Shown here: positions 24,717-33,841 of the stretch, piece by piece | How the letters are laid out: each line of letters begins with the position of its first letter | How positions within the stretch are numbered: the stretch's first letter is position 1 | Source: Christiangramia crocea | GTDB lineage: Bacteria > Bacteroidota > Bacteroidia > Flavobacteriales > Flavobacteriaceae | Direction of reading: 5' to 3' | DNA: 64,000 nucleotides | Assembly (NCBI RefSeq): GCF_022410465.1 | Contig: NZ_JAJSON010000025.1 | Coordinates: forward strand, 1-64,000 | Program-made: the position numbers and the translations under genes | The notes under the pieces: generated by a model | Database searches by the model: none | What the model saw: only the letters and a program-made list of their open reading frames with translations | What the model was told of the DNA's origin: nothing

Positions 24717-27700
24717 GTGGTCGCACTGATTTTGTTAATCATAATTTTATTGATAGTATTTTCCATTCCTTCAGTACAAACATCTGTAGCTAAAAGACTT
24801 ACTGATTCACTTCGCGAGAATAGTGATGTTAATATTTCAATAGGTCGGGTGTCTCTAAGTTATTTTGGGAATGTGAGACTCAATGAAATATATGTGGAGG
24901 ATCATCATGCCGACACCTTATTTACCGCAGATGAGATACGCTCTTCCATAATTAGCTTCACCAATCTTATTAACAATTCTCCGAATCTTGGAAATACACG
25001 AATAAAGGGCCTTGATATGAGAATGAGGCGCTATAAAGGTGAGGACAAGGACAATCTTGGGGTTTTGATCGAAAAACTTCGAAAAGAGCCAAAAGGAGAT
25101 TCTACTCACTTTGAATTAAATGCAGATAATGTCCAGATCTTAAATAGTCGTTACAGCTATTTTGATGCAAACCTTGACAGCCCTGATGTGCTTATAATCG
25201 ACAGCCTTAACATCTATGCCAATCAACTGGAGATAGACGATGAAAATATAAATATTGATATAGGTAGTCTTAAAGGGCAGGAGCACCGGGGAATTCAGAT
25301 CGATAACCTGTCTACTCAATTTCATTACGACCCTACAAATATGAATCTGGTGGATATGAGTCTGCAAACGCCGGGTTCATTGATAATGGCTGATCTTTAT
25401 TTTAACTACGATCAGGGTGATTTTTCCGATTTTGAGAATCTTGTCCAGGTGGAGGCCGATTTCAGGAAAAGTGTGCTCTCCAGCAATGATCTGCAGGCTT
25501 TTTATGATGGATTCGGGGATGACCAGGTTGTTAATTTCAAAACGAAACTAACCGGTACGCTTAACGATTTTCACCTGGAAGGCTTTGAGCTTGAAGGGCT
25601 TGACCGTACAACTATTTATGGTAATTTTCAGATCAAAGGTTCTTTTGAAAAAGAACCGGATACATTCAGTATGGATGGAAGTTTCTCCGATTTTAATACC
25701 AATTATTATGATATAGTGAACTTTCTGCCGGGGCCGCTACTTGGTAAATTACCTGAAACTCTCAGGGAATTTGGAAGTGTTAATCTTAAGGGAAATACTT
25801 TTGTGACCAATTCTTCCCTGGATGCAGATGTTTACTTAACCAGCCAGTTAGGCTCAGCCGATGCCGATTTTATTCTCCGAAATTTTAATAGTTCAGCAAG
25901 GTCAACCTATAAAGGAAAGCTGGTTTTCAGGAACTTTAATATTGGCCTCCTTACCGATAATAAGGTGCTCGGTAAGACCAGTTTTGATATCGATTTTGAT
26001 GGAGGCGGCTTTGATCGTGAGCATCTCAATACCCAGTTAAAAGGGAGTATTTCAAAAATACAGTATAACAATTATACCTATTCAAACATTCGTGTGATAG
26101 GAAATCTCAGGAATCCGGTTTTCAATGGATACTTTGTTTCTCGAGACCCCAACCTTCAAATGGAATTCAACGGGCTTGCAGATCTATCGGAAGATATTAA
26201 TGTATATGACTTTGAAGCATCTGTGCAGTATGCTGATCTTAATACTCTTAATTTTGTGAACAGGGACAGTATTTCTGTTTTCAAGGGGGATGTGATCATG
26301 AATATGAAAGGAACTGATATTGATGATGCCTTTGGAGATATTCTTCTGCTAAACACCTCCTACAGGAACCAGGATGATCTTTATTATTTTGACGACCTGA
26401 GTATTTCATCCAGTTTTGAAGGACCGGTTAGAACGATAAAAATTCAGTCACCAGATGTTATAAATGGAGAGGTGACCGGTGTGTTTAAGATTGGTGAAGT
26501 AGGGGCCCTTTTTCAGAATTCCCTGGGAAGTATTTATACTAATTATAAACCCCGGACCATTACTACCAACCAGTATATGGAATTTGATTTTGATATCTAC
26601 AATCAGATCGTAGAGGTTTTTTATCCTGAAATTGAACTCGCTCCAAATACCTTTATCAGGGGAAGGGTAGAATCTGATGAGTCAGAATTCAAGCTTACCT
26701 TCAGATCTCCCAGGATCGACATATTTGACAATATGGTGGAAGAGGTAAACCTCCAGGTAGATAATACAAACCCTATATATAATACTTTCTTTGAGGCCGA
26801 TAGTGTTTCCACCGGACTTTATAATTTCTCTGAGTTCAGTTTTATTAACGTAACCCAAAGGGATACGCTATTTATTCGCTCTGAATTTCAGGGGGGCAAG
26901 AGCAATAATGATGTTTTTAACCTGAACCTTTTCCATACAATCAACGAGAATAGCAAATCTGTGGTGGGTATACAGCGATCAGATTTTAAATTTAAGGAAA
27001 AGGTCTGGTATCTGAATGAATCCGGAAACAAAAGCAATAAGATAATTTTTGATAATAAATTCAGAGATCTACAGATAGATTCACTGGTGATGAGTCACCA
27101 GAATGAGGAAATAAGGCTTAGCGGACAAATGCGGGACTCTACATATAAGAATTTCAAAATGCAGTTCGTAAATGTGGATGTTGGTAAAATAACACCCGAG
27201 ATAGACAGCCTTGATCTGGCCGGTACACTTAACGGAGATCTGGACCTATTACAGGAAAATGGGGCTTATTATCCGAATACAGATATGACCGTAGATTCCC
27301 TTGAGGTGAATGATATATTTTTAGGCGACCTTAGAATGGATGTGGACGGGAATGAAGATCTTACCAATTATTCGGTTTATGCCGTACTTCGGAAAGAAGG
27401 TATGGAATCCTTATCGGCCATTGGGGATATAAATGTAAGTGGCGCTGAACCCACAATAGATCTGGAAGTGAACCTTAACCGACTGAACGTGGGAATCTTT
27501 ACGCCTCTGGGAGCAGATGTGCTTACAGATATCAGGGGTTTTGCGACTGGCAGGGCCTTTGTTACCGGGAATTATAAGAATCCTGATTTTTCAGGTAATC
27601 TTGATCTGATCCAGGCAGGCCTGCGCATACCTTATCTCAATGTGGATCTGGACTTTCAGGACCGGGCCAGGGTAGACCTCACCAAGCAGCAATTTGTTTT

Positions 27701-29135
27701 TGAGGATATTGGGATCATTGATACAAAATATAAAACTCGCGGTATTCTGGACGGAACCATTTCTCATCGTAATTTTTCAGAATGGTTTCTGGATCTTAAC
27801 GTCAGATCAAACAGAATACTGGTGCTGGATACCGAAGCAGATGAAGATGCTCTTTATTACGGAACAGCTTTTATAGATGGGGAAGCTACTATTAAAGGTC
27901 CTACCGACGAACTTGTGATCGATGTGAATGCAGCAACCGAAAGAGGAACGGTATTCAAGATCCCTTTAAGTGATACTGAATCTGTAGGTGACAATTCTTT
28001 TATACGGTTTTTAAGTCCGGAAGAAAAAGCCGCCAGACTGGCCGGGCAGGAGATAGAGATCCCGGAAGTGAAGGGACTTGAAATGATTTTTGATCTTGAT
28101 ATTACCAACGATGCAGAAGTAGAGGTTGTGGTTGATAAAACCAGCGGGAGTACTCTCAGGGGCCGTGGAGCCGGGAACCTTCTTCTTGAGATCAACACCA
28201 ACGGAAAATTCAATATGTGGGGAGATTTTGTGGTTTATGAAGGGGTTTATAATTTCAAATATGCCGGACTTGTTCAGAAAGTTTTCAAGGTAGAATCGGG
28301 AGGAAGTATCAACTGGGATGGAGATCCGATGGATGCTCAGCTAGATGTAAGTGCTGTTTATTCCTTGAATGCAAATCCTGCAGTTTTACTTGAAAATCCA
28401 TCGGTTAACCGGAAAATCCCCGTAGATGTGGTGATTAACCTCCAGGGAGAGATAGAACAGCCGGATATCAGTTTTGACATTGATTTTCCTAATGTGAGTT
28501 CTACGGTGAAATCGGAGTTGCAGTACCGCATAGATGACAGGGCCAGTAAAGAACTGCAAGCCCTATTTCTTGTCACACAGGGTACTTTCTACAGTGAGTT
28601 TGGCTTGCGTGGTGCAGCCATTTACGGAACTCTTGCGGAAAGAGCCTCAAGTATTGTAAATGATATTTTTGCCGACGAGGATGGCAAGTTCCAGGTAGGA
28701 GTGAACTACGTGCAGGGAGACCGTACACCAGATCAGCAAACGGTGGATCGGTTCGGGCTCACTCTGTCAACGCAAATTTCTGACCGGGTTATTATTAACG
28801 GTCAGGTAGGTGTGCCCATAGGAGGAATTACTGAATCGGTTATAATTGGTGATCTTGAAATCGATTTTCTTTTGAATGAAGACGGAACACTACGCGCCAA
28901 GGTATTCAACCGTGAAAGCAATATCCAGTTCATTGGTGAAGAAATAGGATTTACGCAGGGGATTGGACTATCCTATTCGGTAGACTTTGACACCTTCAAA
29001 GAGTTGTTGAGAAAGATCGCAAATACCGAGATAGTAAAATCTGCCGCCGAAGAACAGGAAGAGGAATCGGCTAAATCTGTGGCTCCGGAATATATCAATT
29101 TCCCATCTACCAGTGCTAGCAAACAGAAATTTTAA
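24717..29135 (+). CDS. tamB: Translocation and assembly module protein TamB
   Basis: A 1472-residue AsmA/TamB-type protein. An N-terminal membrane anchor (VALILLIIILLIVFSIPSVQTSVAKRL) is followed by over 1300 residues of beta-rich, Asp/Asn-rich repeats (beta-taco groove) and a C-terminal DUF490 domain (~residues 1100-1450) with GNLLLEINTNGKFNMWGDFVVYEGVYNFKYAGL. It bridges inner and outer membrane and is implicated in outer-membrane protein and lipid transport. The start used is GTG at 24717. In-frame codons upstream to 24678 read as a basic tail (KRIKKFWKILTKT) typical of such proteins but have no standard start codon before an in-frame TAA. Length is normal for Bacteroidetes TamB. Confidence 0.92.
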   Translation: MVALILLIIILLIVFSIPSVQTSVAKRLTDSLRENSDVNISIGRVSLSYFGNVRLNEIYVEDHHADTLFTADEIRSSIISFTNLINNSPNLGNTRIKGLDMRMRRYKGEDKDNLGVLIEKLRKEPKGDSTHFELNADNVQILNSRYSYFDANLDSPDVLIIDSLNIYANQLEIDDENINIDIGSLKGQEHRGIQIDNLSTQFHYDPTNMNLVDMSLQTPGSLIMADLYFNYDQGDFSDFENLVQVEADFRKSVLSSNDLQAFYDGFGDDQVVNFKTKLTGTLNDFHLEGFELEGLDRTTIYGNFQIKGSFEKEPDTFSMDGSFSDFNTNYYDIVNFLPGPLLGKLPETLREFGSVNLKGNTFVTNSSLDADVYLTSQLGSADADFILRNFNSSARSTYKGKLVFRNFNIGLLTDNKVLGKTSFDIDFDGGGFDREHLNTQLKGSISKIQYNNYTYSNIRVIGNLRNPVFNGYFVSRDPNLQMEFNGLADLSEDINVYDFEASVQYADLNTLNFVNRDSISVFKGDVIMNMKGTDIDDAFGDILLLNTSYRNQDDLYYFDDLSISSSFEGPVRTIKIQSPDVINGEVTGVFKIGEVGALFQNSLGSIYTNYKPRTITTNQYMEFDFDIYNQIVEVFYPEIELAPNTFIRGRVESDESEFKLTFRSPRIDIFDNMVEEVNLQVDNTNPIYNTFFEADSVSTGLYNFSEFSFINVTQRDTLFIRSEFQGGKSNNDVFNLNLFHTINENSKSVVGIQRSDFKFKEKVWYLNESGNKSNKIIFDNKFRDLQIDSLVMSHQNEEIRLSGQMRDSTYKNFKMQFVNVDVGKITPEIDSLDLAGTLNGDLDLLQENGAYYPNTDMTVDSLEVNDIFLGDLRMDVDGNEDLTNYSVYAVLRKEGMESLSAIGDINVSGAEPTIDLEVNLNRLNVGIFTPLGADVLTDIRGFATGRAFVTGNYKNPDFSGNLDLIQAGLRIPYLNVDLDFQDRARVDLTKQQFVFEDIGIIDTKYKTRGILDGTISHRNFSEWFLDLNVRSNRILVLDTEADEDALYYGTAFIDGEATIKGPTDELVIDVNAATERGTVFKIPLSDTESVGDNSFIRFLSPEEKAARLAGQEIEIPEVKGLEMIFDLDITNDAEVEVVVDKTSGSTLRGRGAGNLLLEINTNGKFNMWGDFVVYEGVYNFKYAGLVQKVFKVESGGSINWDGDPMDAQLDVSAVYSLNANPAVLLENPSVNRKIPVDVVINLQGEIEQPDISFDIDFPNVSSTVKSELQYRIDDRASKELQALFLVTQGTFYSEFGLRGAAIYGTLAERASSIVNDIFADEDGKFQVGVNYVQGDRTPDQQTVDRFGLTLSTQISDRVIINGQVGVPIGGITESVIIGDLEIDFLLNEDGTLRAKVFNRESNIQFIGEEIGFTQGIGLSYSVDFDTFKELLRKIANTEIVKSAAEEQEEESAKSVAPEYINFPSTSASKQKF

Positions 29136-29168
29136 TATTTATTTAGTGCTCATTCATTTACATCCCTT

Positions 29169-29176
29169 TAAATTTG
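29169..29176 (+). promoter_or_regulatory. Candidate -7 box for pfkA
   Basis: TAAATTTG matches TAnnTTTG and would start transcription near 29183, about 60 bases before the pfkA ATG. The -33 position is not TTG. Confidence 0.4.
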
Positions 29177-29242
29177 GGGAAGTATGTTTAACCGACCGAA
29201 TTTTTCAAATTAGTTCGTAGATTTATTATCAATTAAATTTTT

Positions 29243-30229
29243 ATGGGAAAAAAAGTAAGACGTATCGGAGTAATGACATCCGGCGGAGATTCCCCGGGGA
29301 TGAATGCTGCGATCAGGGCAGTTGTAAGAACCTGTGCTTATTATCACACAGAATGTGTAGGTTATTACAGGGGATATCAGGGAATGATAAATGGTGAATC
29401 CGTCAATATGAACGCCAGGAGTGTCCGCAATATCATAAACCAGGGAGGGACTATCCTTCAGAGTGCCCGTTCCAAAGGATTTCTTACCGAAGAGGGAAGA
29501 GCCAGGGCTGCAGAAAACCTAAAAAGAGATGGAGTTGATGCCATGATCCTGATAGGTGGGGATGGAACTTTTCGCGGAGGCCAGGTATTCAGTAAGGAGC
29601 ACGGTTTTCCGTTGATTGGAGTTCCCGGGACCATAGACAATGATATTTACGGGACTAATTATGCCATAGGTTACGATACGGCTCTGAACACGGTGGTAGA
29701 AGCAATTGATAAAATAAGGGACACTGCCAGTTCCCATAATCGTCTGTTTTTTGTGGAGGTTATGGGTCGTGATGCCGGATTTATCGCTCTTAACAGTGGA
29801 ATAGGAGCTGGTGCTGAAGAGATCCTTATTCCCGAAGAAAACCTCGGTCTGGAGCGATTGCTGGACTCTCTTGAACGAAGTAGACGCGCCGGAAAGACCT
29901 CAAGTATAGTGGTGGTTTCTGAAGGAGATAAGATTGGAAAGAATGTTTTTGAGCTTGCTGATTACGTAAAAAAGAACCTTCCTAATTATGATGCCAGGGT
30001 CACTGTTCTCGGGCATATTCAAAGGGGAGGAAGGCCCAGTTGTTTTGACAGGGTGCTTGCCAGTCGATTATCAGTTAAGGCTGTAGAACTTTTACTGGAT
30101 GGTAAAAAAGATCTGATGGTGGGTATGCTTAATAATGAAATTGTATCCTGCAGCCTGGATCAGGCCCTTAAAGGAAAACATAATATCAACAAGGACCTTC
30201 TTAGAATATCTGAAATCTTATCAACCTAA
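29243..30229 (+). CDS. pfkA: ATP-dependent 6-phosphofructokinase
   Basis: A 328-residue PFK-A enzyme phosphorylating fructose 6-phosphate in glycolysis. Seen: ATP-binding GVMTSGGDSPGMNAAIRAVVR, MILIGGDGTFRGG, the catalytic GVPGTIDNDIYGTNYAIGYDTALN (PGTIDND), MGRDAGFIAL, and LGHIQRGGRPS for substrate contact. Gly in GGDGTF suggests ATP rather than pyrophosphate as donor. It is followed after one base by methylglyoxal synthase, so the two form an operon at a branch point of triose phosphate flux. Confidence 0.97.
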   Translation: MGKKVRRIGVMTSGGDSPGMNAAIRAVVRTCAYYHTECVGYYRGYQGMINGESVNMNARSVRNIINQGGTILQSARSKGFLTEEGRARAAENLKRDGVDAMILIGGDGTFRGGQVFSKEHGFPLIGVPGTIDNDIYGTNYAIGYDTALNTVVEAIDKIRDTASSHNRLFFVEVMGRDAGFIALNSGIGAGAEEILIPEENLGLERLLDSLERSRRAGKTSSIVVVSEGDKIGKNVFELADYVKKNLPNYDARVTVLGHIQRGGRPSCFDRVLASRLSVKAVELLLDGKKDLMVGMLNNEIVSCSLDQALKGKHNINKDLLRISEILST

Positions 30230-30230
30230 T

Positions 30231-30599
30231 ATGAAAACAATAGCGATAATCGCCCATGATGGTAAAAAACCTGAAATGGTCCAGTTCCTTAACGAGAGCA
30301 GAAAAATACTTGATTCCAAACAAATAAATATTATAGCTACCGGGACTACAGGCTCTAAAACAGAAGCTGCTGGTTATAAGGTGGATAAATTACTCTCCGG
30401 ACCTCTTGGCGGGGATGCGCAGATCGCTGCCAGGATCGCTGAAGGACTTGTGGATATGGTTATCTTTTTTAGAGATCCGTTGGATAAACATCCTCACGAG
30501 CCGGATATATTTATGCTAATGAGATTATGTGATGTACATAATGTGCCACTGGCCACCAATCCTGCAACCGCCAGGCTACTTATAAAAGGGCTGGAATAA
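30231..30599 (+). CDS. mgsA: Methylglyoxal synthase
   Basis: A 122-residue enzyme converting dihydroxyacetone phosphate to methylglyoxal and phosphate. Seen: AIIAHDGKKPEM (phosphate/His region), IIATGTTGSKT, LSGPLGGDAQIAARI with the catalytic Asp, FFRDPLDKHPHEPDI with the active-site Asp and His, and NVPLATNPATA. The ATG at 30231, one base after the pfkA stop, gives the family's usual N-terminus. An extended frame back to 30135 inside pfkA lacks homology and is not used. Linking mgsA to pfkA suggests co-control of the methylglyoxal bypass. The stop lies one base from the stop of convergent ridA. Confidence 0.95.
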   Translation: MKTIAIIAHDGKKPEMVQFLNESRKILDSKQINIIATGTTGSKTEAAGYKVDKLLSGPLGGDAQIAARIAEGLVDMVIFFRDPLDKHPHEPDIFMLMRLCDVHNVPLATNPATARLLIKGLE

Positions 30600-30600
30600 G

Positions 30601-30984
30601 CTAAAGTTTTATTGCTATAGCGCTAATTTCAACATTTACAAACTTAGGGAGATTGGCCACTTCTACAGTTTCTCTTGCCGGTGCGTTTTCTGATTCAAAA
30701 TAACGGGCATATACTTCGTTTATCTGGCCAAAATTATTCATGTCACTAATAAATATAGAGGTCTTAACGATATTCTCCATTCCTAAACCTGCTTCTTTCA
30801 GAATGGCTTTTAGGTTTTCCAACACCTGGATGGTTTCCTTTTCAAGATTTTCGGTTTCAAGATCTCCTGTCTCAGGATCAATGGCTATCTGACCTGAAAC
30901 GTACAGAGTATTTCCTGCAAAAACTGCCTGGTTATAAGGCCCTATCGGAGACGGTGCATTTTCGGTTTTAATAATTTTTTTCAT
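30601..30984 (-). CDS. RidA-family reactive enamine/imine deaminase
   Basis: A 127-residue YjgF/YER057c/UK114 protein. Seen: NAPSPIGPYNQAVFAGNTLYVSGQI, TSIFISDMNNFGQINEVYARYF and PARETVEVANLP, in which the Arg is the residue that binds the substrate carboxylate in RidA. It hydrolyses 2-aminoacrylate-type intermediates released by PLP enzymes. The ATG at 30984 gives the normal MKK start; another in-frame ATG at 30990 adds two residues. Convergent with mgsA. Confidence 0.94.
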   Translation of the reverse strand: MKKIIKTENAPSPIGPYNQAVFAGNTLYVSGQIAIDPETGDLETENLEKETIQVLENLKAILKEAGLGMENIVKTSIFISDMNNFGQINEVYARYFESENAPARETVEVANLPKFVNVEISAIAIKL

Positions 30985-31011
30985 AATCATATAATTTTAA
31001 AATTCTAACTT

Positions 31012-33705
31012 CTATAATTGTCTGTCCCTCTCGCGTCTCTTTTCATATTTAATATCGCTTAACACATTCGCCTTTATTCTTATAAGGAAGTTCCATGATT
31101 TCCTGTTGCTGAATGGAACCCAGTTAAAGCTCATCATCCAGCTGTTCAGGTCTCGCTGGAAACGCAATTGGGTAAAAGTGAATCCCTGGTTTACCAGGTC
31201 ATATCCGGAACTCACACCTACTTTCCATTTTGGAGCCAGCTCCACATTCCCGGTGAACATTAAAGAATGTGCTGAAATTTCATCCTGTCTTGCGGAATTT
31301 GAATAGTTAAGCGAATAGGCCATTCTTATATCCCACGGGATCTTATAATTATACCAGGAATTTTCATTTTCTTCTTCCTTTCCTTCAAATTCATCCTCCT
31401 CAAACAACTCGCCATCGGGGCCCATACCTTTTCCAAAAAGATCATCCGGTCTTCCGCCATTTCTAAAGGTTTCATTTTCAAGCTCGTCAGTTTCTTCTTC
31501 CTCACCACCTTCAAAATCTTTACTGGAAAAAGAATAACCAAAATTTACACTTCCGTTGGTTAGTCTGAAAAGACTTCCTCCATTCTCAATATTCAGCTTA
31601 TCAATTCGGCGATTGTTGTTATTAAGTGCATAGATATCCAGGTTACCGCCAAAATTAATGTCCAGTTTATTCTGAACTATCGGAATGGAACCCCTAAGAG
31701 AAATTGGGGATAGCCTTAATGAATCTCCAGCCAGATTATAACTGGTACTCATGCTAAAGTTGTTAAGCAGTGTTACTTTTTTTGGTTCGGTAGCGGTACT
31801 GTCTTTTGAGGTAACCTTTGCTTCAAAAGTATTACTTAAGCTTAAGCCAATGGAACTGGAAAAATTCCTGCCCGGAGCCCCATATAAAGTACCATCGAAT
31901 CTGGAGTAATCAACCAGTTCAATTTGATCAGGATTCGCCCTGTCTGGCCTTTCATAAGTATCATAGAACCTGTCAAACCCGGGATTAATACTGTAACTCA
32001 CTGAAGGTCGCATCACATGGCGTACAGCCTGAATCTTCTTATCTTTTCCAAAACTTTTAAGCCCGTAAACTGTTGTACCCATACTTGCATTGAAGTTATA
32101 GGTACGATAGGAATCAAAACCGTTAACGGTATCCCTAATAACTTCATTTAGCACAGGGTCATAGGACTGTTCAAAAGTACGGGAAACCCAGGTTTCTTCG
32201 TAACTGGTTCCGGTACTAACACTTAGAAACTTAAAGAGTTTGAAGTTTGTAGAAAGCGGTATGGAATGCTGGGCTCCCAGCTTAGCGTCCCTGAACATTT
32301 CAGGTTTAAAGAATAAGGAGTCTGTAGTTTCGATCTGGTTTTCGGCCCGTAAGCTGTATTGTAAATTAATATTTTCAAAAAGACCTTTTTTGGCACCCAC
32401 ACTCGGAGCAAAAGGATAGATCCTTGACATACTCAGCTGCAAGGTTGGCAGGCTCATATTGATGCTCTGGGTTCGTGTATTTTGGGAATGCCTTGCAGCC
32501 AGACTCAGATTCACCTGCGGTTCTCCCTCAAAAGTCTTACTGTACGAAACCGAAGAACTCAAAGTGTTGTTCAGGAAATTTCCGGTATTTGACTGATTGA
32601 TGGATTCCTGGTAATATTCACTACTCCCCAGATTTACTGAAGCAGAGAACCTGGAACTCGGATTTGCTTTGGCATCCTGGCTATGAGACCATCTGATGTT
32701 ATAGGAAGATGATTCGCTGAAATCGGGAAAGCCCCGCTGGCTATTGAACCTTTTTTCATATCTCACGCTAAAATTCCCCCGAAAACGATACCTCTTTGCA
32801 TAGTTGGACGTTAGCTCCATGTTATAGGTTCCATTTGTATAATAACTTCCTACCGCCAGAAGATCTGCATAATCGCTTATCGCAAAATAATAGCCCCCAT
32901 TTTGAAGATTATAACCATACTGACTGTCGCCAAAGGATGGAATAATGAATCCGGAGGTCTCTTCTTCTGTCAATGGGAAATACCCAAAAGGTAAGCCCAG
33001 GGGAGTAGGCACATCGGCGATATACATATTCACCAGTCCTGATACGATCTTCTTATCCGGAACGAATTTAATACGCCTGGCATAAAAGAAATATTCGGGG
33101 TTATCTACATCTTCAGAGGTAGTGAAGCGTACATTCTTCATAAAATAAACCGAATCATTCTCCCTTTTGGTAACCATTCCTTTTACATTGAATTCGGCTT
33201 GCTGGGTCCGGGAGTTATGAACCAGGGCACGTTCTGTATCAAAATTGAACCTTATGGAATCTGGCTCAACCGTTCTTTGTGCCTGGGTAAAAACCGGGGT
33301 TTGAACATATACACCCGTAGAATCCTCAATTCCATATGCATAGACCTCATTTTTTGAATTATCTATAATAATAAGGCCCGCTTCTATGGTCATATCCCCA
33401 TACACGATTTTGGCCTCATTATACAGGTACATTTTATTCTCTTTTGGGCTTAGCCTCATATAGTCTGTGGCCGTATAGGTTACTATATCGGTAAGGAACT
33501 GGGGTTTTCTTACAGTATCTGTTTTAGTGGTGTCCTGTTGCTGAAGCTGCCTGCTTATCTCATCGGCATTCATCGCAGGAGCTATCGAATCCTTTTCTGC
33601 CCGCACCGGAATAGAAGATGTTTCTACTTCCTGTGGGTACAAAACAAGGGAAAAGAACAGCGTGAAAACGAAGCAAAAAAGACTATTCGGGATATTTGTT
33701 TGCAA
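31012..33705 (-). CDS. lptD: LPS-assembly protein LptD (Bacteroidetes type)
   Basis: An 897-residue outer-membrane protein that inserts lipopolysaccharide into the outer leaflet. It has a signal peptide (SLFCFVFTLFFSLVLYPQ). An LptA-like OstA domain (~residues 75-230) contains NKMYLYNEAKIVYGDMTIEAG. The long C-terminal beta-barrel (~240-897) carries the LPTPLGLPFGYFPLTEE-like plug text. A very acidic, low-complexity loop sits near residues 735-785 (poly-Glu blocks). The cysteines of proteobacterial LptD disulfides are not obvious. Divergent from the amidase gene, whose promoter overlaps the lptD start region. Confidence 0.92.
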   Translation of the reverse strand: MQTNIPNSLFCFVFTLFFSLVLYPQEVETSSIPVRAEKDSIAPAMNADEISRQLQQQDTTKTDTVRKPQFLTDIVTYTATDYMRLSPKENKMYLYNEAKIVYGDMTIEAGLIIIDNSKNEVYAYGIEDSTGVYVQTPVFTQAQRTVEPDSIRFNFDTERALVHNSRTQQAEFNVKGMVTKRENDSVYFMKNVRFTTSEDVDNPEYFFYARRIKFVPDKKIVSGLVNMYIADVPTPLGLPFGYFPLTEEETSGFIIPSFGDSQYGYNLQNGGYYFAISDYADLLAVGSYYTNGTYNMELTSNYAKRYRFRGNFSVRYEKRFNSQRGFPDFSESSSYNIRWSHSQDAKANPSSRFSASVNLGSSEYYQESINQSNTGNFLNNTLSSSVSYSKTFEGEPQVNLSLAARHSQNTRTQSINMSLPTLQLSMSRIYPFAPSVGAKKGLFENINLQYSLRAENQIETTDSLFFKPEMFRDAKLGAQHSIPLSTNFKLFKFLSVSTGTSYEETWVSRTFEQSYDPVLNEVIRDTVNGFDSYRTYNFNASMGTTVYGLKSFGKDKKIQAVRHVMRPSVSYSINPGFDRFYDTYERPDRANPDQIELVDYSRFDGTLYGAPGRNFSSSIGLSLSNTFEAKVTSKDSTATEPKKVTLLNNFSMSTSYNLAGDSLRLSPISLRGSIPIVQNKLDINFGGNLDIYALNNNNRRIDKLNIENGGSLFRLTNGSVNFGYSFSSKDFEGGEEEETDELENETFRNGGRPDDLFGKGMGPDGELFEEDEFEGKEEENENSWYNYKIPWDIRMAYSLNYSNSARQDEISAHSLMFTGNVELAPKWKVGVSSGYDLVNQGFTFTQLRFQRDLNSWMMSFNWVPFSNRKSWNFLIRIKANVLSDIKYEKRRERDRQL

Positions 33706-33725
33706 TGCTTTAAGTGCTATTTTTG
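33696..33725 (+). promoter_or_regulatory. Consensus Bacteroidetes promoter for the amidase gene
   Basis: TTG at 33696-33698, then exactly 19 bases, then TATTTTTG at 33718-33725: a full match to TTG-N19-TAnnTTTG. Transcription would start near 33732, leaving a leader of about 110 bases to the amidase ATG at 33842. The -33 element lies inside the first codons of lptD on the other strand. Confidence 0.75.
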
Positions 33726-33752
33726 TACGGATTGGCTTGCTTTTTGCAACTC

Positions 33753-33760
33753 CAAAATTA
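33753..33760 (-). promoter_or_regulatory. Candidate -7 box for lptD
   Basis: Minus-strand TAATTTTG matches TAnnTTTG and would start transcription near 33746, about 40 bases before the lptD ATG. No TTG at the -33 position. Confidence 0.4.
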
Positions 33761-33841
33761 CATATATTTTTTCAGCTGAGTTTTGAGAGCGCAGGAAAAA
33801 TAGTAATTAAAATATTCACCCCACTTAAGCGTTAGCTTTTT

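Noticed and set aside
30135-30230. Upstream extension of methylglyoxal synthase inside pfkA
   Set aside because: The extension overlaps pfkA in another frame and has no family similarity; the ATG at 30231 gives the normal N-terminus.
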